A DNA stretch of 64,000 nt from Bradyrhizobium sp. ISRA464 (GTDB lineage: Bacteria > Pseudomonadota > Alphaproteobacteria > Rhizobiales > Xanthobacteraceae). The notes beneath the pieces are model-generated. The model saw only the letters and a program-made list of their open reading frames with translations, searched no databases and was not told the DNA's origin. The stretch lies in contig NZ_CP094526.1 of assembly GCF_029910095.1 (NCBI RefSeq), positions 620,001-684,000 of the forward strand, read 5' to 3'. This document shows, piece by piece, positions 43,719 to 52,835 of the stretch; the stretch's first letter is position 1; every line of letters begins with the position of its first letter. The translations under genes and the position numbers were made by a program.

Positions 43719-44882
43719 TTAGTCCTGCTGGGCGGACGCCGGCGCGAGGCCGAGCAGGCCGGCCAGCGTGCGGCGGTGGTTGGTGTCGATCGTGGCGTAG
43801 ACACTCATGCCCGCCTTCAGCTTTTTGACAAACGGATCGTCCTTGTCGAAATAGATGCGCACCGGCACGCGCTGCACCACCTTGACGAAGTTGCCGGTGG
43901 CGTTCTGCGGCGGCAGGATTGCGAACTGCGCGCCGGTGCCCGGCGAGAGCGAGCCGACCGTGCCCTTGAACACGTGGTTGGGGAAGGCGTCGACGTCGAG
44001 CGTGACCGGCTGGCCCACCGCGACATAGGTGAAGTCGCTTTCCTTCGGGTTGGCGTCGACCCAGGGATTATCGACGTCGATCACGGAAAACACCGGCGAG
44101 CCCGCGGCGACGAAGCGGCCGAGCTGGATCTGGTCGACCTGGGTCGCAACGCCGTCCATCGGCGCGCGCAGCACGGTGTGATCGAGGTTGCGCTGCGCGT
44201 CGTCGAGCTTCGCCTTGGCCTGGGCGTAGGGCGGGAATTGCTCGATCGGAAGGTCGACATTGCCGAGCAGCTGCGTCCTGGCGTTGGAGATCTGCTGCCG
44301 GATGTACTGCGCGAGGCTCTCGGCGGTGACTTGCGCGTTCGCCGCATTGTCGAGGTCGAGCTGGGAGCCAAAATTCTGCTTGGCCAGCGTCGACTTGCGT
44401 TCGACGTCGCGCTTCTTCAATTCGATGCTCTGCTGGGCGAATTCGAGCATCTTGGTGTTGATCTTGATGTTGTCGACCAGGTTGTCATAGGTGGTCCTGG
44501 TCTGGTCGAGCGCCGCCTTGGCCTGGGCGACCGCCAGGCGGAACGGCACCGGATCGATTTCGAACAGCTCGTCGCCCTTCTTGACGTGCTGGCCTTCCCT
44601 CACGACGATCTTGTCGATCTTGCCGGAGATCTCCGGCGTGATCAGCACCTTCTGTGCGCCGACATAGGCGTCGTCGGTGCCGACATAGCGGCCGCCATTG
44701 AGATAGAACACGACGCCGCCGATCACCGCTACGATCGGCAGCACCACCAGCAGCAGCGTGCGGCGACGGCGCCGCAGGCGGGTCATCAGGCTGCGGCGCG
44801 GCTTGCGGGTGATCTGTTCGGGCGCGGGCGTTTCCGGATTGCTCTTCTGCTCGGGTGCCAGCTTGAGGACGGTTTCAGCCAT
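43719..44882 (-). CDS. HlyD/EmrA-type membrane fusion protein
   Basis: 387 residues from the ATG at 44882, with AAAGGAA 8 bases upstream and an 8-base overlap with marR. An Arg-rich cytoplasmic segment (MTRLRRRRRTLLL) precedes one membrane helix. Then come the first lipoyl half (TDDAYVGAQKVLITPEISG), a long coiled-coil hairpin (about 100-215) and the second lipoyl half (LRAPMDGVATQVDQIQLG). It links the inner-membrane pump to an outer-membrane channel. Same operon as the EmrB-type gene. Confidence 0.92.
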   Translation of the reverse strand: MAETVLKLAPEQKSNPETPAPEQITRKPRRSLMTRLRRRRRTLLLVVLPIVAVIGGVVFYLNGGRYVGTDDAYVGAQKVLITPEISGKIDKIVVREGQHVKKGDELFEIDPVPFRLAVAQAKAALDQTRTTYDNLVDNIKINTKMLEFAQQSIELKKRDVERKSTLAKQNFGSQLDLDNAANAQVTAESLAQYIRQQISNARTQLLGNVDLPIEQFPPYAQAKAKLDDAQRNLDHTVLRAPMDGVATQVDQIQLGRFVAAGSPVFSVIDVDNPWVDANPKESDFTYVAVGQPVTLDVDAFPNHVFKGTVGSLSPGTGAQFAILPPQNATGNFVKVVQRVPVRIYFDKDDPFVKKLKAGMSVYATIDTNHRRTLAGLLGLAPASAQQD

Positions 44883-45354
44883 AGCGCTGTTCCTTTCGGG
44901 AGGAGTCGCTGGCTGGGCTTTGGATGGCATTGCGAACGTTTTCCTTGATCGATTCGAGTTGGCTGAGCAGGCGATGCGCATCAGTGGGATTGATGCCCTC
45001 GAGCGCAGTCGTCGTGAGTTCGGAGCGGAGGCCGGCGAGCTTGCCGAGCAGGGGGTGCGCGGCCTTCTTCAGATAGAGGCGGTTGACGCGGCGGTCGTTT
45101 TCGTCGCCGCGGCGCTCGATCCAGCCACTGTCGCAGAGCTTGTCGATCAGCCGGGTCAGCGTGATCGGCTGGATATCGAGCTGCTCGGCGAGCTCGGTCT
45201 GCTTCAGGCCCTCATTGCGCTCCACCTTGGTCAGGACGGCCCATTGCGCGCGGGTGATGCCATAGCGCGCGGCCTCCTTGTCGGCGTAGACGCGGATCAG
45301 CCGGAACACCTCGCCAAGCGTAAAAAGGAAATTGGTCTCCACGGACCCGGGCAT
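44875..45354 (-). CDS. MarR-family transcriptional regulator of the efflux operon
   Basis: 159 residues. The winged helix is LKQTELAEQLDIQPITLTRL followed by the wing ERRGDENDRRVNRLYL, a classic MarR pattern. The ATG at 45354 has GGAGG about 9 bases upstream. It is the first gene of marR-emrA-emrB and overlaps the second. The perfect 18-bp palindrome at 45382-45399 in its promoter is the probable operator, so the operon is likely induced when a toxic ligand binds the regulator. Confidence 0.92.
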   Translation of the reverse strand: MPGSVETNFLFTLGEVFRLIRVYADKEAARYGITRAQWAVLTKVERNEGLKQTELAEQLDIQPITLTRLIDKLCDSGWIERRGDENDRRVNRLYLKKAAHPLLGKLAGLRSELTTTALEGINPTDAHRLLSQLESIKENVRNAIQSPASDSSRKEQRYG

Positions 45355-45381
45355 GCTCCTGCCTCCATAAGCTTGGGATAT

Positions 45382-45399
45382 AATAAGCTTGCTTATTAA
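45382..45399 (-). promoter_or_regulatory. Probable MarR operator: perfect 18-bp palindrome
   Basis: TAATAAGCTTGCTTATTA: arms of 8 bases around TT, 28 bases upstream of the marR start codon. It overlaps an AT-rich -10-like stretch on the minus strand. MarR-family proteins typically bind palindromes of this size in their own promoters. Confidence 0.7.
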
Positions 45400-45512
45400 A
45401 TCTGCATGCTAGGTTAACGGAGGGCTGCTCCGCACTGCACACATGGCTGGAGGGGCGGGACGGCCGGCGCGGGCTTTGGGACCGGGCGCAAAAATGTTAC
45501 GTTTCGGATCAA

Positions 45513-46001
45513 ATGAGCCTGGCCAAGCCGACATTCCCCGCGCCCGATCACGATCACGGCCGTTGCGCCGCTGACGCGATGACCCATGCCGAGCAGGTGT
45601 GCGCCCGCCGGGGGCAGAAATTCACCCCGATCCGTCGCCAGGTGCTGGGGGCGCTGCTGGCCAGCCACCGCCCGCTCGGCGCCTATGAGGTGATCGACGA
45701 GCTCGCCAAGTCGATGCCGCGGCCGGCGCCGATCACCGTCTACCGCGCGCTCGACTTCCTGATGGAGAACGGCCTCGTCCACCGCATCGAGAGCCGCAAC
45801 GCCTTCCTCGCCTGCGCGCACGACCATGACGAGACCTCGATGGTGGCGTTCCTGATCTGCGACCATTGCGGCTCGGTCGGCGAAATCCCCGCCGCACCCG
45901 TCGCGCAAAGCCTCACCGCGGCGGCGCGGGCCTCGGGCTTCATCCCGAAACTGTCCGTCGTCGAGATCGCCGGCACCTGCGCGCATTGCCAGAAATCGTA
46001 G
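45513..46001 (+). CDS. zur: Fur-family zinc uptake regulator, Zur-like
   Basis: 162 residues. The winged helix is in RRQVLGALLASHRPLGAYEV with PAPITVYRALDFLMENGLVH. A structural zinc site of two CxxC pairs is seen: Cys116/Cys119 (CDHCG) and Cys156/Cys159 (CAHC). A His-rich sensory loop (CAHDHDETS) lies at 101-109. Pattern and length fit Zur better than Fur or Irr. It should repress zinc-uptake genes; none lie adjacent. Divergent from marR. Confidence 0.85.
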   Translation: MSLAKPTFPAPDHDHGRCAADAMTHAEQVCARRGQKFTPIRRQVLGALLASHRPLGAYEVIDELAKSMPRPAPITVYRALDFLMENGLVHRIESRNAFLACAHDHDETSMVAFLICDHCGSVGEIPAAPVAQSLTAAARASGFIPKLSVVEIAGTCAHCQKS

Positions 46002-46044
46002 TGGCTATGCGATTTGGGCCAACAATCACCGCGAAGACGCTGCG

Positions 46045-46070
46045 CCCCCTCTCCCGCAAGCGGGGGAGGT
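46045..46070. repeat. Family-2 palindrome between zur and the DMT permease gene
   Basis: CCCCTCTCCCGCAAGCGGGG followed by GAGG: a GC-rich hairpin, possibly ending the zur transcript. Confidence 0.65.
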
Positions 46071-46129
46071 GAGTCGGCGATCCCAATAAGTCACAGAACA
46101 ACACGGCATCAAGCCGGCCTCGAGGAAAC

Positions 46130-47086
46130 GTGTCGACGCAAGCGATCACCACCAACGCCGCAAGACCAGTCACCGCCGGGCACGGGCTGCCGCCCGGCGC
46201 CATCGCGATCATGCTGATGCTGTGCGTGAGCTGGGGCTTCAATCAGCTCGCGGTCAAGCTCGCGCTGCCCGATGTGCCGCCAATGCTGCAGGCGATGATC
46301 CGCTCCGCCGGCGCGCTGCCCGTGATGCTGATCGTCGGCTGGATGCGCGGCGTGAAATTTTTCGAACGTGACGGCACGCTGCTGCCCGGCCTTGTCGCCG
46401 GGCTGATGTTCGGGGTCGAGTTCGTGCTGATCTTCACCGGGCTGGTGTTCACCTCAGCCTCGCGGGCATCGGTCTTCCTCTACACCGCGCCGTTCTTCGT
46501 CGCGCTCGGCTCGCACCAGTTCCTCGGTGAGCGGCTCAGCGCTGTGCAGTGGAGCGGGCTGGCGTTGAGCTTTGCCGGCGTCGCGCTCGCGATCGGCGTG
46601 CCGCAGCCCAATGTCGACGCCAAGGTGCTGCTCGGCGACCTCCTGGTGGTCGGCGGCGGCGTGCTGTGGGCGGCGACCACGCTGGTCGCCAAGGGCACCA
46701 ACTTGCGCAAGGCCGCGCCGGAAAAGGCGCTCGGCTATCAGGCGGCGGTGTCGGTTCCGATCCTCGCGCTCGCCTCCTGGATCTCGGGCGAGCACATCAC
46801 GCACATGCCGAGCGCGTTGTCGATCTCGCTGCTCGTCTATCAGGCGATCTGGGTGGTGGGCTGCACCTTCGTGATCTGGTTCGCGATGGTGAAGACCTAT
46901 TCGGCGAGCAAGCTCTCGGCCTTCACCTTCATCACGCCGCTGTTCGGCGTGGTCGCGGCCTATTTCATCATGCACGACACGCTGACCGCCGTGTTCGGCG
47001 TCGCCGCGCTGCTGGTGATTGCCGGGCTCTATCTCGTCAACAAGCCCGATCCGAAGGTGACGCCGGATCCGAACGTCCCGGCGTGA
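46130..47086 (+). CDS. DMT-superfamily permease (EamA domain)
   Basis: 318 residues with ten predicted membrane helices in two EamA repeats (first from about 25, second from about 165). The first repeat holds FIFTGLVFTSASRASVFLYT-like sequence and the second begins GDLLVVGGGVLWAATTLVAKG. Start is a GTG at 46130 with GAGGAAA 3-4 bases upstream; spacing is short, so the start is uncertain by a few codons. Exports or imports an unknown metabolite. Followed by a repeat-only region of about 800 bases. Confidence 0.88.
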   Translation: MSTQAITTNAARPVTAGHGLPPGAIAIMLMLCVSWGFNQLAVKLALPDVPPMLQAMIRSAGALPVMLIVGWMRGVKFFERDGTLLPGLVAGLMFGVEFVLIFTGLVFTSASRASVFLYTAPFFVALGSHQFLGERLSAVQWSGLALSFAGVALAIGVPQPNVDAKVLLGDLLVVGGGVLWAATTLVAKGTNLRKAAPEKALGYQAAVSVPILALASWISGEHITHMPSALSISLLVYQAIWVVGCTFVIWFAMVKTYSASKLSAFTFITPLFGVVAAYFIMHDTLTAVFGVAALLVIAGLYLVNKPDPKVTPDPNVPA

Positions 47087-47112
47087 CTTGAGTGAGGCTG
47101 AGTTCTGTCCCC

Positions 47113-47240
47113 GTCATCCCCGCGCAAAGGCTACGCCTTTGTCGCTGGGAGGTGCTCGCGAAGCGAGCCTCGAAGGATGCACGGCCCGGCCGGTGGCCGT
47201 CGTGCTTCGAGACGCGCGTTCCGCGCTCCTCAGCATGACG
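47113..47240. repeat. Dispersed 130-bp repeat, family 6, copy 1
   Basis: Begins GTCATCCCCGCGCAAAGGCT and ends CTCCTCAGCATGACG. The inner block CTCGAAGGATGCACGGCCCG followed by GCCGGTGGCCGTCGTGCTTCGAGACG is identical in the copy at 61070-61199. Internal inverted arms (TCGAAGGATG.. / ..CTTCGAGACG) allow folding. Confidence 0.85.
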
Positions 47241-47329
47241 GGGAAGCAGCATGGCGCGGTGCGACAAATCAACCCGACGGACAATTTTTCGCTTCGCGTT
47301 TCACCCAACTCAGCGGTCTAATGCCTCCG

Positions 47330-47690
47330 TCTCACCCGCCTGAGGGGCGCTTCGCGATCGTCACGAGTGTTGCGGTGAGATGCGGTGGACGCCGAGCGTG
47401 TGACTGACGAGCATGCGTGAGGCGGACGGTGAAGTCGTGCAGGCCTGACGCCCTAGTGGCAGGTGTCTCATCAGTAAGGGACGAGCTCTCTCGCTGATGA
47501 CGGTGACAAACAAGCCCAGTCTCGCCGGGGAGAGCACGTATAAGCCGTAAACCATCGCGCAGGGAAAGCCGGAGTGTTTTCCGGTTTCACCTGTGGTCCT
47601 ACCTCCCGTGCTTTTTTCACTGCACGGGACCCATGGGTGCGATCGGCACCCGGCTTTCCCTGCGCCCTCTGATCAAGCGAGGGCGGAACG
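47330..47690. ncRNA. Highly structured intergenic element, possible RNA or dispersed repeat
   Basis: A perfect 16-bp closing stem, GCGCAGGGAAAGCCGG (47558-47573) with CCGGCTTTCCCTGCGC (47650-47665), encloses a 7-bp hairpin (CCCGTGC...GCACGGG) and a 6-bp hairpin (GGGTGC...GCACCC). Upstream, CTCATCAG and CTGATGAC also pair. No convincing gene fits. From memory, sequence of this look is multi-copy in Bradyrhizobium genomes, which I cannot verify here. It could be a mobile palindromic element or a structured transcript. It fills the centre of the 810-bp gene-free stretch 47087-47896. Confidence 0.45.
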
Positions 47691-47748
47691 AGAAGCAAAA
47701 CTCGGACAAATCATGTCGCGAGAACGCGGACGTACGTCATACACTATC

Positions 47749-47848
47749 GTCATGCCCCGCGAAGGCGGGGCATCCAGTACGCCGCGGCCCTTCAGATTGA
47801 ACTCAAACGTCTCTGGAATACTGGTCACCCTCCTTCGCGGGTGACGAC
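47749..47848. repeat. Dispersed 100-bp repeat, family 4, copy 3 (inverted)
   Basis: GTCATGCCCCGCGAAGGCGG, then ATCCAGTACGCCGCGG, then ACGTCTCTGGAATACTGG and a closing CCTTCGCGGGTGACGAC. This is the reverse orientation of the copies at 14228 and 41825. Confidence 0.8.
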
Positions 47849-47896
47849 ACCGGATGGATTCTGCGAATGACGACAGCCAACTGGGCTGATCACGTA

Positions 47897-48772
47897 CTAC
47901 CCCGTCTCGATCGGCAGCGACTCGTCCTTGGCCCATTCGCCCATCGAGCCGTCATAGAGCGTGAGGTTGTGATAGCCGAGCCGATGCAGTTGCAGCAGGT
48001 CGACGGTTGCGGAGATGCCGCCGCCGCAATAGGCGATGACGCGCTTGTCCTTGGTGATGCCCTGGGCTGCGAACACAGCCTCGGCCTCCTTCAGCGGCAC
48101 GAAGGTCTTGCTCTTGGGATCGACCAAGGTCGCCGCCGGCACGCTGACGCTGCCGGGGATGCGGCCGGGCCGGCCGTAGCGGCTCGGCTCCAGACCTCTG
48201 AAGAATTGCGGCCCGAGCGCGTTGACAATCACGGTGCCGTGGTCGGCTGTCGCGGCGAGCACGTCGTGCTTGCCGACGAACAGGTCCGGCTTCGGCCGGG
48301 CCGTGAAGGTCGCGGGCGGATAGCCGCCGGCGAGCCCGGTCTCGATGTCGCGCCCCTCGGCGGTCCATTTGTCGATGCCGCCGTCGAGCACCGAGGCACG
48401 CTCGAAACCCAGCGCGCGCAGCATCCACCAGAAGCGGGTCGCCCACATCGCGGTGCCGATGGAATACAGCACCACGCGGCTATTGGCCGAGATGCCGTGG
48501 CGGCCGAATGCGGCCTCGAGCTGCGCGACCGGCGGCATCATGAAGCGCAGCGCGGTATGCGCATCGGAGAATTCGGCCTGCAAATCGAGGAAATTCGCCC
48601 CCGGAATATGCCCGGCCTCGAAGGTCTGCCGGCCCGAGACGACGATATAGGGGACGCCGCTGCCCGCAGGGGCCGGCTCCAGATAGGTGGTGCAGTCGAA
48701 CAGGCGCAGCTCGGGGCGGGTGAGGATGTCGGCGAGTTCCGCCGTGGTGATCAGCTCGTTATGGTCGGCCAT
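47897..48772 (-). CDS. sseA: 3-mercaptopyruvate/thiosulfate sulfurtransferase (tandem rhodanese)
   Basis: 291 residues from the ATG at 48772, with GGGAGGA 7 bases upstream. Two rhodanese domains: the inactive N-terminal one (LRLFDCTTY...GHIPGANFLDL) and the catalytic C-terminal one with the active-site loop YCGGGISAT. The CGGGI loop resembles 3-mercaptopyruvate sulfurtransferases (CG-S/G-GV-T) more than thiosulfate rhodaneses. It transfers sulfur to cyanide or thiols in the cytoplasm. Divergent from ispG. Confidence 0.88.
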   Translation of the reverse strand: MADHNELITTAELADILTRPELRLFDCTTYLEPAPAGSGVPYIVVSGRQTFEAGHIPGANFLDLQAEFSDAHTALRFMMPPVAQLEAAFGRHGISANSRVVLYSIGTAMWATRFWWMLRALGFERASVLDGGIDKWTAEGRDIETGLAGGYPPATFTARPKPDLFVGKHDVLAATADHGTVIVNALGPQFFRGLEPSRYGRPGRIPGSVSVPAATLVDPKSKTFVPLKEAEAVFAAQGITKDKRVIAYCGGGISATVDLLQLHRLGYHNLTLYDGSMGEWAKDESLPIETG

Positions 48773-48807
48773 GTCACGTCCTCCCGGCATGTCTTAACGG
48801 GATGCTA

Positions 48808-48880
48808 GAGCATGATCCGAAAAAGTGGGTACCGGTTTTTCGCGCGACAGACGCCAGGCGTTTGCGCGAAGGTCATGCTC
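48808..48880. repeat. Dispersed palindromic repeat, family 1, copy 4, with extra inner stem
   Basis: Outer arms GAGCATGATCCGAAAAAG and ..GGTCATGCTC match family 1; the usual short centre is enlarged to include CGCGCGACAG...TTTGCGCG. It lies in the 340-bp gap between sseA and ispG (48773-49112). The rest of that gap holds the ispG leader; no other gene is seen. Confidence 0.75.
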
Positions 48881-49112
48881 GAAACCAAAAGATGCGCCGG
48901 ATCGCATGAAAAGCCGCGACTTTGCCCTTTGAATCACCCCAATCCGGCCCAATATAGCGGACCATGCCGGACTCCGCTGCATGGCTTGCCTTCAGCCCAA
49001 TCGGCGGCATAAGCTATTGAATTCACACCGGAAACATGATCTTCGGCTGCGCGATTGCGAAAGCCCACCGTCCCCTTGGTGAATGTCACCAAAACCTGAT
49101 ATTCGAGGCGCC

Positions 49113-50402
<1,290 letters not shown>

Positions 50403-50415
50403 ATTGCGGTGGCGG

Positions 50416-50503
50416 TAGCCCGGGTGGAGCGAAGCGAAACCCGGGGCACTGCTGCCATGCATGGGCTGATCCCGGATTGCGCTGCGCTCCATCCGGGCTA
50501 CGA
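50416..50503. repeat. Dispersed inverted repeat, family 3, compact copy
   Basis: GTAGCCCGGGTGGAGCGAAG at the left pairs with CTGCGCTCCATCCGGGCTAC at the right across a loop of about 25 bases. It sits between ispG and the dioxygenase gene and probably ends the ispG transcript. Confidence 0.8.
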
Positions 50504-50536
50504 TGTTTCGTAATCAAGAAACATCGGGAGACGCCC

Positions 50537-51430
50537 ATGAGCTCACTGTCCGGCAAGCAGGGCCCGCGTTACCGGCAACTCGCCGACCAATCCGAGCCCT
50601 ACGAGACCATCGGCGTCGAGAAATTGACGCCGATCATCGGCGCGGAGATCTCCGGCGTCGATATCGGCAAGCTCGTCGATGGCGATGCGCGCTCCAACCG
50701 CCAGATGGACGAGATCCATCGCGCGCTCGCCGAAAACCTCGTCATCTTCTTCCGCGACCAGCACATCACCCCGGCCCAGCATCTCGCCTTCGGCCGCAAG
50801 TTCGGCGAGCTGCATGTGCATCCGGCCGCGCCCAACGAGGGCGATCCGGCGCTGATGAAGATCTACGCCGACAAGGATTCGCCGCGCGCCAATGGCGAGG
50901 GCTGGCACACCGACGTGTCCTGCGATCTCGAGCCGCCGATGGGTTCGATCCTCTACATCAAGCAGTGTCCGCCGCGCGGCGGCGACACGCTGTTCGCCAA
51001 CATGTATGCCGCCTATGAGGCGCTGTCGGACCGCATGAAGGCCTATCTCGACGGGCTCACTGCGCTGCATGACGGCGAGCAGACCTATCGCGGGCTCTAC
51101 GCGAATTACGGCGTCGCCGACAAGCAGAGCTATCCGCGCGCCGAGCATCCGGTGGTCCGCACCCATCCGGTGACGGGCAAGAAGGCGCTCTATGTCAATC
51201 GCGGCTTCACCCGTCACATCATCGGCATCCCCCGCGACGAGAGCGACGCTGTTCTGGCCTATCTCTACCAGCATGCGGAGAATCCGCTGTTCCAGTGCCG
51301 CTTCCGCTGGACCGAGAACGCGATCGCGTTCTGGGACAACCGCTGTGCCCAGCACCGCGCGATGTGGGACTACTGGCCGCATACCCGCTCCGGCACGCGC
51401 GTGACCGTGAAGGGAGAACGGCCGGTGTGA
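50537..51430 (+). CDS. TauD/TfdA family alpha-ketoglutarate-dependent dioxygenase
   Basis: 297 residues from the ATG at 50537, with GGGAG 6-7 bases upstream. The facial triad is complete: His124 and Asp126 (GWHTDVS) and His273 (CAQHRAMWDYW), with the 2-oxoglutarate-binding Arg in the following RSGTRV. Members hydroxylate taurine, aryloxyacetates, alkyl sulfates or related acids. Substrate unknown. It is followed after 55 bases by a Rieske oxygenase gene in the same direction, so the two may share a degradation pathway. Confidence 0.9.
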   Translation: MSSLSGKQGPRYRQLADQSEPYETIGVEKLTPIIGAEISGVDIGKLVDGDARSNRQMDEIHRALAENLVIFFRDQHITPAQHLAFGRKFGELHVHPAAPNEGDPALMKIYADKDSPRANGEGWHTDVSCDLEPPMGSILYIKQCPPRGGDTLFANMYAAYEALSDRMKAYLDGLTALHDGEQTYRGLYANYGVADKQSYPRAEHPVVRTHPVTGKKALYVNRGFTRHIIGIPRDESDAVLAYLYQHAENPLFQCRFRWTENAIAFWDNRCAQHRAMWDYWPHTRSGTRVTVKGERPV

Positions 51431-51485
51431 GCCGTTGCGCCATCTACGAAGCCAGAAAAGCAACGAGACATCCGGGAGGTCGTCC

Positions 51486-52826
51486 ATGCTCCGCGCCGAA
51501 GACAACAAATTCCTCACCGAGTCAGGTGCGGGAACGGGGATGGGCGAGTTGCTGCGCCGGTTCTGGATTCCGGTGCTGCTCTCGGAGGAACTCCCGGAGC
51601 CTGACGGCGACCCGAAGAAGATCGTGGTGCTCGGCGAGGAATTGCTCGCCTTCCGCGACAGCCGCGGCGTGGTCGGCGTCATCGATCAGCACTGCCCGCA
51701 CCGCGGCGCCAATCTCTGGCTCGGCCGCAACGAGGAATGCGGCATCCGCTGCGTCTATCACGGCTGGAAGTTCGACACCGACGGCGCTTGCGTCGACATG
51801 CCGACGTCGTATCCGGACCTCAACGCCAAGGACCTGATCCGCATCAAGTCCTATCCGGTGCGCGAATGGGGCGACATGATCTGGGCCTATATGGGTCCCG
51901 CCGATCAAATGCCGGAACTGCCGGCGCTGGAGATGGCGCTGCTGCCGCCGTCGCACCGCTTCGTCAGCAAGAAGTGGCAGGACTGCAACTGGGTGCAGGC
52001 GCTGGAGGGTTCGATCGACACCGCGCATTTCACCTTCGCGCATCTCTCCTTCGAGAAGGAGGAGAACGAGATCCTCGACATCAAGCGTCATTTCGTGAAT
52101 CCGCTGATGCGGGTCGCGACCGACCACATGCGCTGGATCGCCGAGGACCCGCGCCCGGTGATCAAGATCAACCCGCACGATGCCGGCCTCACCGTCGCGG
52201 GCGGGCGGCTCACGGGAAGCGACAACATCTACTGGCGCATCGCCCAGTTCCTGATGCCGATCCATTCCTACGCGCCGAGCTCGATGCCGGGCGAGAATAT
52301 CTTCGGCCAGAGCTTCGTGCCGGTGACCGACACCAATTGCTGGATCTACACTTACGCATGGAATCCGCACCGGCCGCTGACCGAGGCGGAGCGCGACGGT
52401 TACCGCAACGGCAATGGCGTGATGGCGGTGGTCGACGAGAACTACGTGTCGCTGCGCAACAAGTCGAACGACTATCTGATAGACCGCACGCTGCAACGGA
52501 CCAAGAGCTACACCGGCATCAAGGGCGTGTCCGAGCAGGACGCCGCGGTGCAGGACAGCCAGGGACCGATCGCCGACCGTACCCGCGAGCATCTCGGGCC
52601 GACCGATCTCGGCATCATGCATTTCCGCAAGCTGGTGATGGATGCCGCCCGCGCGCTGCAGCAGGGCGAGGCGCCGCCGCACGTCAAGCGCCAGGACCGC
52701 TACACCGTGCGCTCCGGCGCCTGCGTCACCAGCAAGACCAAGGATCTCACCGCCGTCATGATCGAACGCTTCGGCGATCCCGCAGGCTTCGTCGGAGGCC
52801 CCGGCCAGAACGCAGCAGCGGAGTAG
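51486..52826 (+). CDS. Rieske-type aromatic ring-hydroxylating oxygenase, alpha subunit
   Basis: 446 residues from the ATG at 51486, with GGGAGG 6 bases upstream. The Rieske [2Fe-2S] ligands are Cys70, His72, Cys89 and His92 (CPHRG and CVYHGW). The mononuclear iron site has bridging Asp178 and His181/His186 in GSIDTAHFTFAH. Long insertions after residue 350 and overall layout resemble phthalate 4,5-dioxygenase-type oxygenases, which have only alpha subunits. No reductase gene is adjacent, so electrons must come from elsewhere. Convergent with the antiporter gene, 9 bases apart. Confidence 0.9.
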   Translation: MLRAEDNKFLTESGAGTGMGELLRRFWIPVLLSEELPEPDGDPKKIVVLGEELLAFRDSRGVVGVIDQHCPHRGANLWLGRNEECGIRCVYHGWKFDTDGACVDMPTSYPDLNAKDLIRIKSYPVREWGDMIWAYMGPADQMPELPALEMALLPPSHRFVSKKWQDCNWVQALEGSIDTAHFTFAHLSFEKEENEILDIKRHFVNPLMRVATDHMRWIAEDPRPVIKINPHDAGLTVAGGRLTGSDNIYWRIAQFLMPIHSYAPSSMPGENIFGQSFVPVTDTNCWIYTYAWNPHRPLTEAERDGYRNGNGVMAVVDENYVSLRNKSNDYLIDRTLQRTKSYTGIKGVSEQDAAVQDSQGPIADRTREHLGPTDLGIMHFRKLVMDAARALQQGEAPPHVKRQDRYTVRSGACVTSKTKDLTAVMIERFGDPAGFVGGPGQNAAAE

Positions 52827-52835
52827 GCGCGGGCA

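Noticed and set aside
47593..47844. 83-codon frame in the repeat island
   Set aside because: It runs through the structured element and a family-4 repeat, so the frame is a by-product of repeat sequence.
47113..47848. Possible CRISPR array or integron-like array in the repeat island
   Set aside because: The repeats are of different families, not regularly spaced, with no constant spacer length and no cas or integrase gene.
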